Shown: positions 7,716 through 16,677, counted from the first letter of the stretch. The stretch: DNA of 64,000 nucleotides from Fusobacterium ulcerans ATCC 49185 (GCF_900683735.1 NZ_LR215979.1:248001-312000); one strand, 5' to 3'. The notes: generated by a model not told the origin, from the letters alone. Numbers and translations: made by a program.

Positions 7716-9053
7716 TTATATTCTTTTTATAAACTTACCTGATGATTTCTTAATAAGTTTATTGTTTCTTATTATTATATCTCCTCTCAAGATAACAGTG
7801 TCTATTACTACTGAAAGAGGAAAATCTTCATAGCAGCTATATCCAGCAGCAGTATGCATATTTTCTATTTTTGAATCTTTTTTATCAAATATTACTATAT
7901 CAGCATCACTACCTTTTTCTAATATACCTTTTTTAGGGAACAATCCAAAGATTTTAGCTGGATTTTCACAGACTGTTTTTAAAAATATCTCTACAGAAAG
8001 TCTTCCGTTAATAACTTCATTAAACAGCAGAAGTATTCTCTCTTCTACTCCAGGAATACCATTGGGACATAGCTTAAAATCATTTTTTCCTTTTAATTTG
8101 TCCTCTAAAGTAAAAGAGCAGTGGTCAGTTGCTATAACATCTATCTTGTTGTTTATTAAAGCTTTTTTCATATATTCAGTATCCTCTTTTTTTCTTAAAG
8201 GAGGGCTTAGTATATAGTCAAGAGCATTTTTCTCTTCATATTTTTCTTCTGTAAGGAAAAGATATTGAGGACAAGATTCTACAAAAAATTTTACTCCTCT
8301 TCTTCTGAAATCTTCAATTATTTCCATTGATTCTCTTGATGAAATATGCACCAGATACAATTTTTCAAAACCAGTTATTTCAGCATAAGAGAGAAGCTTG
8401 TATACAGAACATCCTTCAATAAAATCAGGTCTTGATTCAGCATGATATATAGGAGAAAGTTTATTTTCTTTAGTAAACTTACCTCTTAAGAATTCTATTC
8501 CTTTATCATCTTCAGAATGTACACATACAACCATATCTAATTTTTTAGCATATTCAAACATTCTTAAAACATCATCATCAGTCATCTTATAAGCATATGT
8601 CATATATATTTTGACACTGTTGATGCCTCTTTTTTTCAAATCTTCCATCTGTGAAAATATATCACTGTATACTTCCTGTACTACCCCATGAAAAGAATAA
8701 TCAATATTAGAATTTTCAGCATCTTTCAAATATTTATCTATCTGATAATCCAGTCCACATCCCTTTGGACCAAATCCTGGGTGGTCCACAATAGTTGTTG
8801 TTCCACCAAAAGCTGCCGCTGCACTTCCAGAATAAAAATCATCAGCTGACATTATCCCTACATCAATATTAAAATGAGTATGAACATCAACTCCACCAGG
8901 AATAATATATTTTCCTTCAGCATCAAATATATTATCACAAATATCTTTAGAAATATTTTTATCTATTTTTTTTATTTTTTCATTTTCTATTAAAATGTCT
9001 AGCTTCTCAATTTTGTTTCCTATTAATATATTTCCATTTTTTATCAACAGCAT
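7716..9053 (-). CDS. hyuA: Dihydropyrimidinase / hydantoinase-type cyclic amidohydrolase
   Basis: This 445-residue amidohydrolase opens cyclic amide (hydantoin or dihydropyrimidine) rings. Metal-site motifs are GGVDVHTHF (about residues 52-60), the carboxylatable lysine in VKIYMTYAY (about 148), the histidines in VCVHSED and LVHISSRE, and the aspartate in VIATDHCSF. It is slightly shorter than the usual ~460 residues but looks complete. In E. coli and in anaerobic purine-degrading gut bacteria a homologue (HyuA/HydA/YgeZ) travels with ygeX, ygeY, ssnA and xdhD. It is thought to act on ring-opened or partly reduced purine products. The gene lies 30 bp after ygeY and 19 bp before ridA. Confidence 0.9.
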   Translation of the reverse strand: MLLIKNGNILIGNKIEKLDILIENEKIKKIDKNISKDICDNIFDAEGKYIIPGGVDVHTHFNIDVGIMSADDFYSGSAAAAFGGTTTIVDHPGFGPKGCGLDYQIDKYLKDAENSNIDYSFHGVVQEVYSDIFSQMEDLKKRGINSVKIYMTYAYKMTDDDVLRMFEYAKKLDMVVCVHSEDDKGIEFLRGKFTKENKLSPIYHAESRPDFIEGCSVYKLLSYAEITGFEKLYLVHISSRESMEIIEDFRRRGVKFFVESCPQYLFLTEEKYEEKNALDYILSPPLRKKEDTEYMKKALINNKIDVIATDHCSFTLEDKLKGKNDFKLCPNGIPGVEERILLLFNEVINGRLSVEIFLKTVCENPAKIFGLFPKKGILEKGSDADIVIFDKKDSKIENMHTAAGYSCYEDFPLSVVIDTVILRGDIIIRNNKLIKKSSGKFIKRI

Positions 9054-9083
9054 AAAAATACTCCTTCTTAAAGAAAATAGAAT

Positions 9084-10268
9084 CTATTTTGTTAAATAAG
9101 CTTTTAAAATTGCATAATATCCTTCAGTTACATTATATAGACTATCTAGTTCTATGTATTCATCTATTGTATGTGCTAAGTTTTCTCTTGATGGTCCATA
9201 TCCTATTGTTTTTATTCCTGCTTCTCCTGCATAATGAGATCCATTTGTACAGAAATTATAATGAGTGATTGTAGGAGTCTGTCCTATTTCTTTTAAAGCT
9301 TTCAATGCTTTTTGTACATATTCATCTTTTTCTTCAAACAGCCATCCTGGGAAGAATCTTTCTCCTTCTATTGTTGCTCCTGTCCAGCATTTTTCCACTC
9401 CTTTTGCATATGATACTTTTGCTTTGAGAGTGTCATCTTCTTTTGACATTTCATCTAATAGTTTTTGAATAGGTGCTAGTACACTTTCAGGAGTTTCTCC
9501 TACTAAAAGTCTTCTGTCATAAGTTGCTCTGCAGTAATCAGGTACTACTGATGCTCCTGGGTATGGAGATGATTTTACATCTGTTAATTCAAGTATTCCA
9601 TATCCTAATGTATCATGATGAGTCATTGGAAGTTTTTGAATATTTTCAATTATCTTCATCATTTTATATACTGCATTTATTCCTTTTTCAGGGTTAGCTG
9701 AGTGAGCTGGTTTTCCAAAAGTTTCTACTACTATTTCCCCTCTTCCTCTTTGCCCTATTTTAAGGTTAAGCTGAGAAGCTTCTCCTATTATTACATAATC
9801 AGGTTTTACATATTTGCTGATTTCTCTTGCTGCTACTCCTTCAAAACACTCTTCATGAACTACACCAGCTATGAATATTTCTCCAGCGAATTCTTTTTTT
9901 AGGTCTTGAGCTAAATATGCCCCTGCTAAAAGCATTGCGCACACAGCACCCTTCATATCAGTAGTTCCTCTACCATATAGTTTGCCATCTTCTATATTTC
10001 CAGCAAAAGGCTTCTTAGTCCATTTTTCCTCATCTACTGGAACAGTATCTATATGACCATCCATAAGTACTTTTGGTCCTTCATATTTTCCCTTTACAGA
10101 ACCAATAACATTTCCATATTTATCTATATGTACAGTATCATATCCTACTTCAAGACATAACTTTTTAATATATTCTGCTACTTCTTTCTCTTCTCCTGAA
10201 TAACTTCTTCTTTGAATAAGGTTTTGAAGTACTTCTACTATCTGTTCTTTTCTTTCATTAGTCAACAT
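9084..10268 (-). CDS. ygeY: YgeY-family M20 metallohydrolase
   Basis: This 394-residue M20 peptidase/deacylase-type hydrolase is of the YgeY family, which is linked to selenium-dependent molybdenum hydroxylase clusters. Zinc-site features are the HxD motif in LMDGHIDTVPVD (about residues 72-76), the bridging aspartate in YGRGTTDMKGA (about 105) and the catalytic Glu pair in VVHEECFEG (about 138-139). A dimerisation domain (~180-290) follows, and the C-terminal metal His is in ENLAHTIDEY. The chemical step is not settled; a deaminase- or amidase-type hydrolysis of a diaminopropionate-like intermediate is proposed from context. It is directly downstream of dpaL (32 bp). Confidence 0.88.
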   Translation of the reverse strand: MLTNERKEQIVEVLQNLIQRRSYSGEEKEVAEYIKKLCLEVGYDTVHIDKYGNVIGSVKGKYEGPKVLMDGHIDTVPVDEEKWTKKPFAGNIEDGKLYGRGTTDMKGAVCAMLLAGAYLAQDLKKEFAGEIFIAGVVHEECFEGVAAREISKYVKPDYVIIGEASQLNLKIGQRGRGEIVVETFGKPAHSANPEKGINAVYKMMKIIENIQKLPMTHHDTLGYGILELTDVKSSPYPGASVVPDYCRATYDRRLLVGETPESVLAPIQKLLDEMSKEDDTLKAKVSYAKGVEKCWTGATIEGERFFPGWLFEEKDEYVQKALKALKEIGQTPTITHYNFCTNGSHYAGEAGIKTIGYGPSRENLAHTIDEYIELDSLYNVTEGYYAILKAYLTK

Positions 10269-10300
10269 TTAAATTCCTCCTGAATTTTTTATTTAAAATA

Positions 10301-11521
10301 TTATTTATTTGGATAAGCTCCATTCCACACCACATTTTTGAACCCTTCTACATCTGTATCTCCTTCAGTGCTGATACATAATATTCTTGAGTTTTCATCA
10401 ATTTTAAGTTCATTCATAAGTTCTTTGTATTCTTCTTTCTTTTCTGAAAGAATAGTAAACAGTCCTAACCCTACAGCTCCAGATTCTCCAGAGATAACTC
10501 TTGCATCATTTCCAAGAGGACTTGAAAGTACTCTCATTCCTCTAGCTGCAACCTGGTCATCACATGACACAGAGAAATCTGCATTATCTCTTAATATTTT
10601 CCAGCTGATAGTATTTGGCTCTCCACAAGCAAGGCCAGCCATTATAGTAGTAAGATCTCCAGTTACATTATGAGGATTTCCATCATCAGCTTCCATAGAT
10701 TTATATATGCAGTTAGCTCCATGAGGTTCACAAATAACTGTTACTGGTCTGTCATCTCCATAAAGATGAGCTAAATATCCCTGTACTGCTCCTGCAAATG
10801 ATCCTACTCCAGCTTGGAGAAATACATGAGTCGGTTTTTCTTCTTTAGCTGCTTCAAGCTGTTCTACAACCTCATTTATTATTGTTGAATATCCCTGCAT
10901 TATCCATAGAGGTATCTCTTCATATCCGTCCCATGCAGTATCTTGTACCATTATCCAACCATGATCCTGCGCACCTTTGTTAGCAAGTCTTACAGCATCA
11001 TCATAGTTAAGATCAGTTATACTTACATCTGCTCCTTCTCTGGCTATTGCATCAAATCTCATTTGAGCAGAACCTTTAGGCATATATACAACAGATTTCT
11101 GCCTAAGTCTTGCAGCCATCCATGCTACACCTCTACCATGATTACCATCAGTAGCAGTAACAAAAGTAACATCTCCAAGCTGTTTTTTTACTTCATCAGA
11201 GATAAGAACATTAAAAGGAAGATCCTTCATATCTCTATTAAGTTTTTTACTAAGATATTTACCAATAGCATATGAACCTCCAAGTACTTTGAAAGCATTA
11301 AGTCCAAATCTTTTAGATTCGTCTTTCAGCCATACTTTTTTAACTCCATAGTATGAAGCAAGAGTTTTCAAATCAACTAAAGGAGTAGCACAATAGTCAG
11401 GGAGACTTTTATGAAAGTCGTAAACCTCTCTCATTTCTTCAGAGCTAAATCCTGAAAGTTCAGATTTTTTATATTCAGCATCTCTGCTTTTTTTATTATG
11501 TACCCATTTTAATAATTCCAC
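10301..11521 (-). CDS. dpaL: Diaminopropionate ammonia-lyase (PLP fold type II)
   Basis: This 406-residue PLP enzyme (YgeX family) converts 2,3-diaminopropionate to pyruvate and two ammonia through 2-aminoacrylate. The PLP lysine is K78 in GLNAFKVLGGS, equivalent to the E. coli active-site lysine. The phosphate/substrate loops TATDGNHGRGVAW and QAGVGSFAGAVQG are present, and a C-terminal serine/glycine stretch (LCISTEGDTD) contacts the pyridine ring. It is first in the leftward catabolic operon, preceded by an AGGAGG site and a sigma-54 promoter about 50 bp upstream. In purine-degrading gut anaerobes this enzyme belongs to the uric-acid catabolic gene set. Confidence 0.95.
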   Translation of the reverse strand: MELLKWVHNKKSRDAEYKKSELSGFSSEEMREVYDFHKSLPDYCATPLVDLKTLASYYGVKKVWLKDESKRFGLNAFKVLGGSYAIGKYLSKKLNRDMKDLPFNVLISDEVKKQLGDVTFVTATDGNHGRGVAWMAARLRQKSVVYMPKGSAQMRFDAIAREGADVSITDLNYDDAVRLANKGAQDHGWIMVQDTAWDGYEEIPLWIMQGYSTIINEVVEQLEAAKEEKPTHVFLQAGVGSFAGAVQGYLAHLYGDDRPVTVICEPHGANCIYKSMEADDGNPHNVTGDLTTIMAGLACGEPNTISWKILRDNADFSVSCDDQVAARGMRVLSSPLGNDARVISGESGAVGLGLFTILSEKKEEYKELMNELKIDENSRILCISTEGDTDVEGFKNVVWNGAYPNK

Positions 11522-11567
11522 TTTAAAATCCTCCTCAATATATTATTTTTTATTTTAACTATATAAT

Positions 11568-11585
11568 AAGCAATTTTTATGCCAG
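11568..11585 (-). promoter_or_regulatory. Sigma-54 (-24/-12) promoter of dpaL operon
   Basis: The minus strand reads CTGGCATAAAAATTGCTT. The -24 GG (complement of 11582-11583) and the -12 GC (complement of 11570-11571) are separated by exactly 10 bases, as the sigma-54 consensus TGGCAC-N5-TTGCW requires. It lies just upstream of dpaL, in the same intergenic region as two enhancer-like dyads. Confidence 0.82.
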
Positions 11586-11662
11586 AACCAAAATTTTTTA
11601 AAAGTATTTATTTCTAAAGAAAAAGTGATTTTTTATATAAAAATTTGATTATTAAAAAAAAT

Positions 11663-11699
11663 ATTATCATTCTGATAATTTCAATATCATAATGATAAT
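11663..11699. promoter_or_regulatory. Paired 17-bp dyads: candidate enhancer sites for the YgeV-like activator
   Basis: The 317-bp gap 11522-11838 contains ATTATCA-TTC-TGATAAT (11663-11679, perfect 7-bp arms). It also contains AATATCA-TAA-TGATAAT (11683-11699). Their centres are 20 bp apart and lie about 90-125 bp upstream of the dpaL -24/-12 promoter. The same WTTATCA-N3-TGATAWT pattern occurs twice before ssnA (13683-13721). Spacing by two helical turns is usual for sigma-54 activator binding sites. Confidence 0.7.
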
Positions 11700-11760
11700 A
11701 AATATAGTATGCTAATTAAGGGAAAAATTTTATAGTAATTTAAATATTATAATTAAAAAA

Positions 11761-11828
11761 TAGGATGACACAGAAGCAGAGGTATAATTTTAAAACTTCT
11801 AAAATTTAATCTAGCTTTTTAGCCATCC
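11761..11828 (-). terminator. Possible terminator after the YgeV-like regulator
   Basis: On the minus strand AGGATGGC (complement of 11821-11828) can pair with the segment ending CATCCT (complement of 11762-11767), followed by a T run. The loop is long (~50 bases), so this is a weak call. Confidence 0.4.
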
Positions 11829-11838
11829 TTTAGAATAT

Positions 11839-13599
11839 TTACTCCTCATTTAATTTATATTTATCTATTTTTCTATAAAGAGTAGCAATTCCTATTCCAA
11901 GTTTGTTGGCAGCTTTATTTTTACAATTTGAATCATCTTTATATAAATCTAAAGCTTTTTTTATAAGAATTTTTTCCATTTCTTCAATAGTACATATATC
12001 TTCACTATCATTTAAAGATATAGGTTTATCATTTTTTATATTCTGCTTAGTTTTTAAAATATTATCATAAAGCATATTCTTAGTTATTCTTCCTGAATCA
12101 TCAGCCATATTTACCATGAACTCTATTATGTTTTCAAGTTCTCTGACATTTCCAGGCCATGAATAATTTTTTAATATTTCTTTTACATCATCATCTATTG
12201 TATGAACATATTTATTGAAAATGTTGTTGTATTTTTCTATAAGCTTATCAATAATAAGGAAAAGATCATATTCTCTTTCACAAAGAGGAGGAATTTCAAT
12301 AGGAATTACATTTAATCTATAATAAAGATCTTCTCTGAATTTATTTTCCTCTACCATTTTTTTTAAATCCATATTGGTAGCAGCTATTACTCTAAGATCA
12401 AGATTAATAAGTTTATTTGATCCTATTCTTACTAGGGTCCTTTCCTGCAATACTCTTAAAAGTTTTACCTGGAGAGAGTAAGGCATTTCTCCAATTTCAT
12501 CCAAGAATATATCCCCAGTATTTGCAAGTTCAAACTTTCCTACTCTACCTTCTGAACTGGCACCGCTAAATGCACCTTTTACATAACCAAAGAGTTCACT
12601 TTCTAAAAGAGAGTCAGGAATAGCACCGCAGTTGATTGCTATAAAAGGTCTGTTTCTTCTTTCACCACTGTCATGAATGGCTCTGGCTACTAATTCTTTC
12701 CCCGTTCCACTTTTTCCAGTGATAAGGACAGTAGATTTAGTATCTGCCACTTTTCTTATTTTATTTTTCAAACTTTGCATAACTTCGGATTCCCCAATTA
12801 TAGCATCTAAAGCTGATGATTCATTGTTTCCCTTTGTACTTTTTGGAATATCAGTATTTACATTATCAAAGATAAATATAGTATAAACTTTTTCATTTAT
12901 TGAAGATATTGGGATAGAAACTCCTACCATATTGAAGTATTTATCATCAATTGTTATTTCAAATATATCTTTTCCCAGAATAGTGAGTTTTTTAGATACA
13001 ATATTTACCTGCTTAGAGATATAATCTGCTCCTAATTTCAAAGTTTTCATTGCAGATTTATTTGCATTGACAATATAATTATTAGCATCTAAAGAAAGGA
13101 CACATTTATCCATATTATTTAATATTTGCTTAAAAATATCATTTACTTCCTGAGTTTTTATTTCATTTTGATATTCATATACTTTTCCAGATATAAAATC
13201 TCCTATTTGTTCAAGAAATTTAAGATAAGAGTCAAGGTTGTTGAGAACTTTGTTCTTTTGTGGATCTGTAGTACAGATAAGACCAATTACACCAATTACT
13301 TCTTCCTTATATAATATAGGAGAAGAGAGCTCAAGTTTTTCTTTACATTCTTTTTTATAATCACATTTTTTGCAAAGATTATGTTTTCTTGGCTCAGTAA
13401 TCAAAAGGCTTTTTTTAGTTTTAATTACTTCTTTATATACAACACCACTTACTATTTCATTATTTTTATCTTGAAATAAACCAGTTCCAGCTATTCTTAC
13501 AAGATCAGCATCAACTATTTCTACTTCTGCCTCAATGACATTAGCTATTATATTGGCATATTTTTTCACATGATTTTCTATGTTTTTCAGTTTAGACAT
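11839..13599 (-). CDS. ygeV: YgeV-like sigma-54-dependent transcriptional activator
   Basis: This 586-residue enhancer-binding protein has an N-terminal GAF-like sensor (~15-140), a PAS-like segment (~150-250), an AAA+ module (~265-500) and a Fis-type helix-turn-helix at the end (NKAANKLGIGIATLYRKIDKY). The AAA+ module shows Walker A GKSGTGKE (295-302), Walker B GDIFLDEIGEM, and a sigma-54 contact loop reading GAFSGA (342-347) rather than GAFTGA. The sensor carries cysteines 76, 79 and 85 (CKKCDYKKEC) and C109, suggesting metal, Fe-S or redox sensing. It sits between the two halves of the purine-type island, each with a -24/-12 promoter and paired dyads, as E. coli ygeV sits in its cluster. 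Control of both operons is a strong inference; the ligand is unknown. Confidence 0.9.
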   Translation of the reverse strand: MSKLKNIENHVKKYANIIANVIEAEVEIVDADLVRIAGTGLFQDKNNEIVSGVVYKEVIKTKKSLLITEPRKHNLCKKCDYKKECKEKLELSSPILYKEEVIGVIGLICTTDPQKNKVLNNLDSYLKFLEQIGDFISGKVYEYQNEIKTQEVNDIFKQILNNMDKCVLSLDANNYIVNANKSAMKTLKLGADYISKQVNIVSKKLTILGKDIFEITIDDKYFNMVGVSIPISSINEKVYTIFIFDNVNTDIPKSTKGNNESSALDAIIGESEVMQSLKNKIRKVADTKSTVLITGKSGTGKELVARAIHDSGERRNRPFIAINCGAIPDSLLESELFGYVKGAFSGASSEGRVGKFELANTGDIFLDEIGEMPYSLQVKLLRVLQERTLVRIGSNKLINLDLRVIAATNMDLKKMVEENKFREDLYYRLNVIPIEIPPLCEREYDLFLIIDKLIEKYNNIFNKYVHTIDDDVKEILKNYSWPGNVRELENIIEFMVNMADDSGRITKNMLYDNILKTKQNIKNDKPISLNDSEDICTIEEMEKILIKKALDLYKDDSNCKNKAANKLGIGIATLYRKIDKYKLNEE

Positions 13600-13616
13600 C
13601 TAGGACCTCCATAAAA

Positions 13617-13637
13617 GATCATTCAATTATAATGATC
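13617..13637. promoter_or_regulatory. Inverted repeat just upstream of the ygeV-like gene
   Basis: GATCATT-N7-AATGATC (13617-13623 / 13631-13637) lies directly upstream of the regulator's start codon. A minus-strand TATAAT (complement of 13646-13651) precedes it, so the dyad would be in the 5' leader or initially transcribed region. It shares the ATCA/TGAT half-site but not the spacing of the enhancer dyads. Autoregulation is possible. Confidence 0.4.
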
Positions 13638-13682
13638 GTTTTAAACAATTATACCATATAACTTAAAAAACTGAAACGGAAG

Positions 13683-13721
13683 TTTATCAAAATGATATTT
13701 ATTTTTTATCATTATGATAAT
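13683..13721. promoter_or_regulatory. Second pair of 17-bp dyads upstream of ssnA
   Basis: TTTATCA-AAA-TGATATT (13683-13699) and TTTATCA-TTA-TGATAAT (13705-13721) have centres 22 bp apart. They lie about 120-145 bp upstream of the ssnA -24/-12 promoter, the usual range for enhancer sites. They match the pair at 11663-11699, which supports one activator serving both operons. Confidence 0.7.
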
Positions 13722-13822
13722 GAGAAAGAATTTATTGATTAAATTTTATAAAATTTAAATGATTTTTATATTAATATTGAAAAATAAAGTGGCTGTGAAG
13801 GAATTTGTATATTTTTATAGTA

Positions 13823-13840
13823 TTGGCATACATATTGCTT
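13823..13840 (+). promoter_or_regulatory. Sigma-54 (-24/-12) promoter of the ssnA operon
   Basis: TTGGCATACATATTGCTT has GG at 13825-13826 and GC at 13837-13838 with 10 bases between, the exact sigma-54 geometry. The ssnA start is about 40 bp downstream with an AGGAGGG site. Confidence 0.85.
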
Positions 13841-13877
13841 TTAAAGTTAACAAGTAAATAAAACAGGAGGGAATATT

Positions 13878-15203
13878 TTGATATTAATCAATGGAAGAAT
13901 AATAACTCAGGATATTGAAAGACCATACATAGAAAATGGAAGTATAGTTATAAGGGGAGAAAAAATAGTAGATTTAGGTAATACTGAAGATATGATGAAA
14001 AAATATCCCACTGAAGAAATTGAAGATGTCAAAGGAAAAATAATAATGCCTGGACTGATAAATACTCATCATCACATTTACAGTGCATTTGCTAGAGGAA
14101 TGAAATCTAATGGAAAGCCTTCAAAAGATTTTGTAGAGATACTTGAAAATCTTTGGTGGAAACTGGATAAGAAACTAAATCTGGAAGATGTTGAATACAG
14201 TGCTCTTACAACATATATAGATTGTATAAAAAATGGAGTAACAACAGTATTTGATCATCATGCAAGTCCTTATTCTATAACTGGAAGTCTGGAAACGATA
14301 GCAGAGGCAGCAAATAAATTAGGAGTAAGAACATGCCTTTGTTATGAAGTTTCTGATAGAGATGGAATAGAAATAATGGAAGAGGGAATAAAGGAGAATA
14401 TAGACTTTATAAAAAAATATAACACAGATTCTCAAAATATGATAAAAGGAATGTTTGGACTTCATGCTTCTTTCACACTGTCAGATGCAACTTTAAAAAG
14501 ATGTAATAAAGAAATGGAAGGACTTAATGCTGGATATCATGTACATACAGCAGAGGGAAAAGCTGATTTGGAAGATTCATTGAAAAAATATAATAAGAGA
14601 GTAGTTGAAAGATTGAGAGATTTCAATATTCTTGGAGATAAAACCATAACAGTTCACTGTATACATGTAGATGAAAATGAAATGAATATCCTTAGAGATA
14701 CTGAAACAAATGTGGTACATAATGCAGAATCTAATATGGGAAATGCAGTAGGATGTTCACCATTTTTGGAAATGTTCGCTAAAGGAATAAATATAGGAAT
14801 AGGAACAGATGGATATACAAGTGATATGTTTGAGTCTATGAAAGTAGCTAATATATTACATAAACATGAAAAGAAAGATCCATCAGCTGCATGGGGAGAA
14901 GTACCAGCAGCACTGTTTGAAAATAATAGAAAAATAGCTGAAAAATATTTCAAAGGAGCTATTGGAATAATCAAACCAGGAGCTTTGGCTGATGTTATAG
15001 TAGTAGATTATGATCCTCTTACTCCAATGGATGGAAATAATATTAATGGACACATACTTTTTGGAATGATGGGAAGAAGTGTTGTGACAACTATAATTAA
15101 TGGAAAAATAATAATGAAAGATAGAAAATTATTTACAGCAGATGAAAAAAGAATATTTGGACATTCAAGGGAAACAGCACAGAAATTATGGAATAGAATG
15201 TAA
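13878..15203 (+). CDS. ssnA: SsnA-type amidohydrolase (putative aminohydrolase, selenium-linked purine cluster)
   Basis: This 441-residue amidohydrolase-superfamily protein is close to guanine deaminases and chlorohydrolases. Visible metal/active-site motifs are LINTHHHIYSAFARG (about residues 60-74), FDHHASPY, YHVHTAEGKAD (about 220), TVHCIHVDENE and GIGTDGYTSDM. Translation starts at a TTG with a perfectly placed AGGAGGG. SsnA is named from E. coli and is found in clusters with selenium-dependent xanthine dehydrogenase. Its substrate is thought to be a purine or purine breakdown product, with deamination or ring hydrolysis as the reaction. It is the first gene of the rightward sigma-54 operon, followed by the NCS2 permease. 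Confidence 0.9.
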   Translation: MILINGRIITQDIERPYIENGSIVIRGEKIVDLGNTEDMMKKYPTEEIEDVKGKIIMPGLINTHHHIYSAFARGMKSNGKPSKDFVEILENLWWKLDKKLNLEDVEYSALTTYIDCIKNGVTTVFDHHASPYSITGSLETIAEAANKLGVRTCLCYEVSDRDGIEIMEEGIKENIDFIKKYNTDSQNMIKGMFGLHASFTLSDATLKRCNKEMEGLNAGYHVHTAEGKADLEDSLKKYNKRVVERLRDFNILGDKTITVHCIHVDENEMNILRDTETNVVHNAESNMGNAVGCSPFLEMFAKGINIGIGTDGYTSDMFESMKVANILHKHEKKDPSAAWGEVPAALFENNRKIAEKYFKGAIGIIKPGALADVIVVDYDPLTPMDGNNINGHILFGMMGRSVVTTIINGKIIMKDRKLFTADEKRIFGHSRETAQKLWNRM

Positions 15204-15230
15204 TATAAATTATGGGTTGGGGGTATTTTA

Positions 15231-16583
15231 ATGATGGACATCAAAACAGCAAATATAGGACAAATTAGCTTGACAGATGTGATGCTGAGCCCAAAAGAGC
15301 TTTTTCTTTTTGGAATGCAGCATATAGCAGCAATGTGTGCAGGAGCTATGGCAGTTCCTATCATTTTAGGAAATTCTTTAGGAATGACATATGATCAAAT
15401 CAGTATATTGGTAGCAGCATCTTTTATGATGGCAGGATTGGGAACTATCATACAGACCTTAGGTATTGGAAAAAATATAGGTTCAAAACTTCCAATGGTG
15501 GAAGGAGTGAGTTTTGCAGGAGTAGCAGCTCTTTCAGCTGTAGGAGTTGCCTATAGAGATGCAGATCCTGTAATGGGAATACAGGTGATGATGGGAGCAA
15601 CTATTATTTCAGGAGTATTCTGTATAGTTGTAGCTCCAGTATTTGGAAAATTATTGAAATTTTTTCCACCTCTTGTATCAGGAGTAGTAGTTACATGTAT
15701 GGGATTATCTCTTATACCTGTAGCTATAAAATGGATAGGAGGAGGAAATCCTTCAGCAGAGAATTTTGGAAACTTTAAAAATATTCTTCTGGCTGGAATA
15801 ACTTTGATAATAATAGTGGGAATTCAAAAAATATCAAAGGGATTTCTAGGAAATATAGCTATTCTTTTGGGAATAATTGCAGGGACATTAATAGCTATCC
15901 CTATGGGCATGGTAGACTTTTCAAATGTTTCTGAAGTAGGAATTTTTAATCTCAATACACCATTGTATTTTGGTATGCCAAAGTTTGATATAACAGCAGT
16001 ACTGTCATTGTTTTTGGTACAGTTGGTAATTATGACAGATGCAACTGGAAATCAGCTGAATCTAAGTAATATTTGTAAGGTTGATGAAAAAGATGAAGGA
16101 AGACTGGTAGCTGGATTGAGAGCCCATGGACTTTCTTCAGTATTAGGTGGAATATTTAATACATTTCCACACTCACTTTTTGGTCAGAATGTAGGAATAG
16201 CTGCAATAACAGGAGTATCAAGCCGTTTTGTAGGAACAGCAGCAGGAGTAATGCTTCTGGCAGTGAGCTTTTTTCCTAAACTTATAAATATACTTACATC
16301 TATTCCAGAACCAGTATTAGGGGGAGCAGGAATAATAATGTTTGGTATAGTTGCAGCTAATGGAATAAAAAGACTGGGAGAAGTAAACTACAATGGAAAT
16401 AAAAATCTTATGATAGTTGCTGCTAGTATAGGAATAGCTCTTATACCAATAGCAGTACCAGAGTTTTTTAAACATTTTCCAGGATGGGGAAAAATTCTTT
16501 TTCAAAGTCCTGTAACTTTAGGATGTCTTTCAGTATTGATACTGAATATAGTTTTTAATGAACTAGGGAAGAGCGAAAAGTAA
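15231..16583 (+). CDS. NCS2-family nucleobase (xanthine/uric acid) permease
   Basis: This 450-residue membrane protein of the nucleobase:cation symporter-2 family brings purine bases across the inner membrane. It has about 12-14 hydrophobic segments. Family features include FGMQHIAAMCAGAMAVPIILG in segment 1, LPMVEGVSFAGVAAL, and the motif TDATGNQLNLSNIC in the middle. The QNVGIAAITGVSSRFVG signature follows in the second half. Two adjacent ATG codons (15231, 15234) follow a GGGG-rich site. Its place between ssnA and the PreA/xdh genes indicates uptake of xanthine, urate or a related purine. Which base it prefers is not visible. Confidence 0.92.
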   Translation: MMDIKTANIGQISLTDVMLSPKELFLFGMQHIAAMCAGAMAVPIILGNSLGMTYDQISILVAASFMMAGLGTIIQTLGIGKNIGSKLPMVEGVSFAGVAALSAVGVAYRDADPVMGIQVMMGATIISGVFCIVVAPVFGKLLKFFPPLVSGVVVTCMGLSLIPVAIKWIGGGNPSAENFGNFKNILLAGITLIIIVGIQKISKGFLGNIAILLGIIAGTLIAIPMGMVDFSNVSEVGIFNLNTPLYFGMPKFDITAVLSLFLVQLVIMTDATGNQLNLSNICKVDEKDEGRLVAGLRAHGLSSVLGGIFNTFPHSLFGQNVGIAAITGVSSRFVGTAAGVMLLAVSFFPKLINILTSIPEPVLGGAGIIMFGIVAANGIKRLGEVNYNGNKNLMIVAASIGIALIPIAVPEFFKHFPGWGKILFQSPVTLGCLSVLILNIVFNELGKSEK

Positions 16584-16677
16584 GAAAGAATTAGGAAGTA
16601 AAGAATAGAAAAGTAAAAAATTAGAGAAAATAAAAAAATTAAAATATAAAAATTAAAATGTAATTTTAGGAGGAAAA

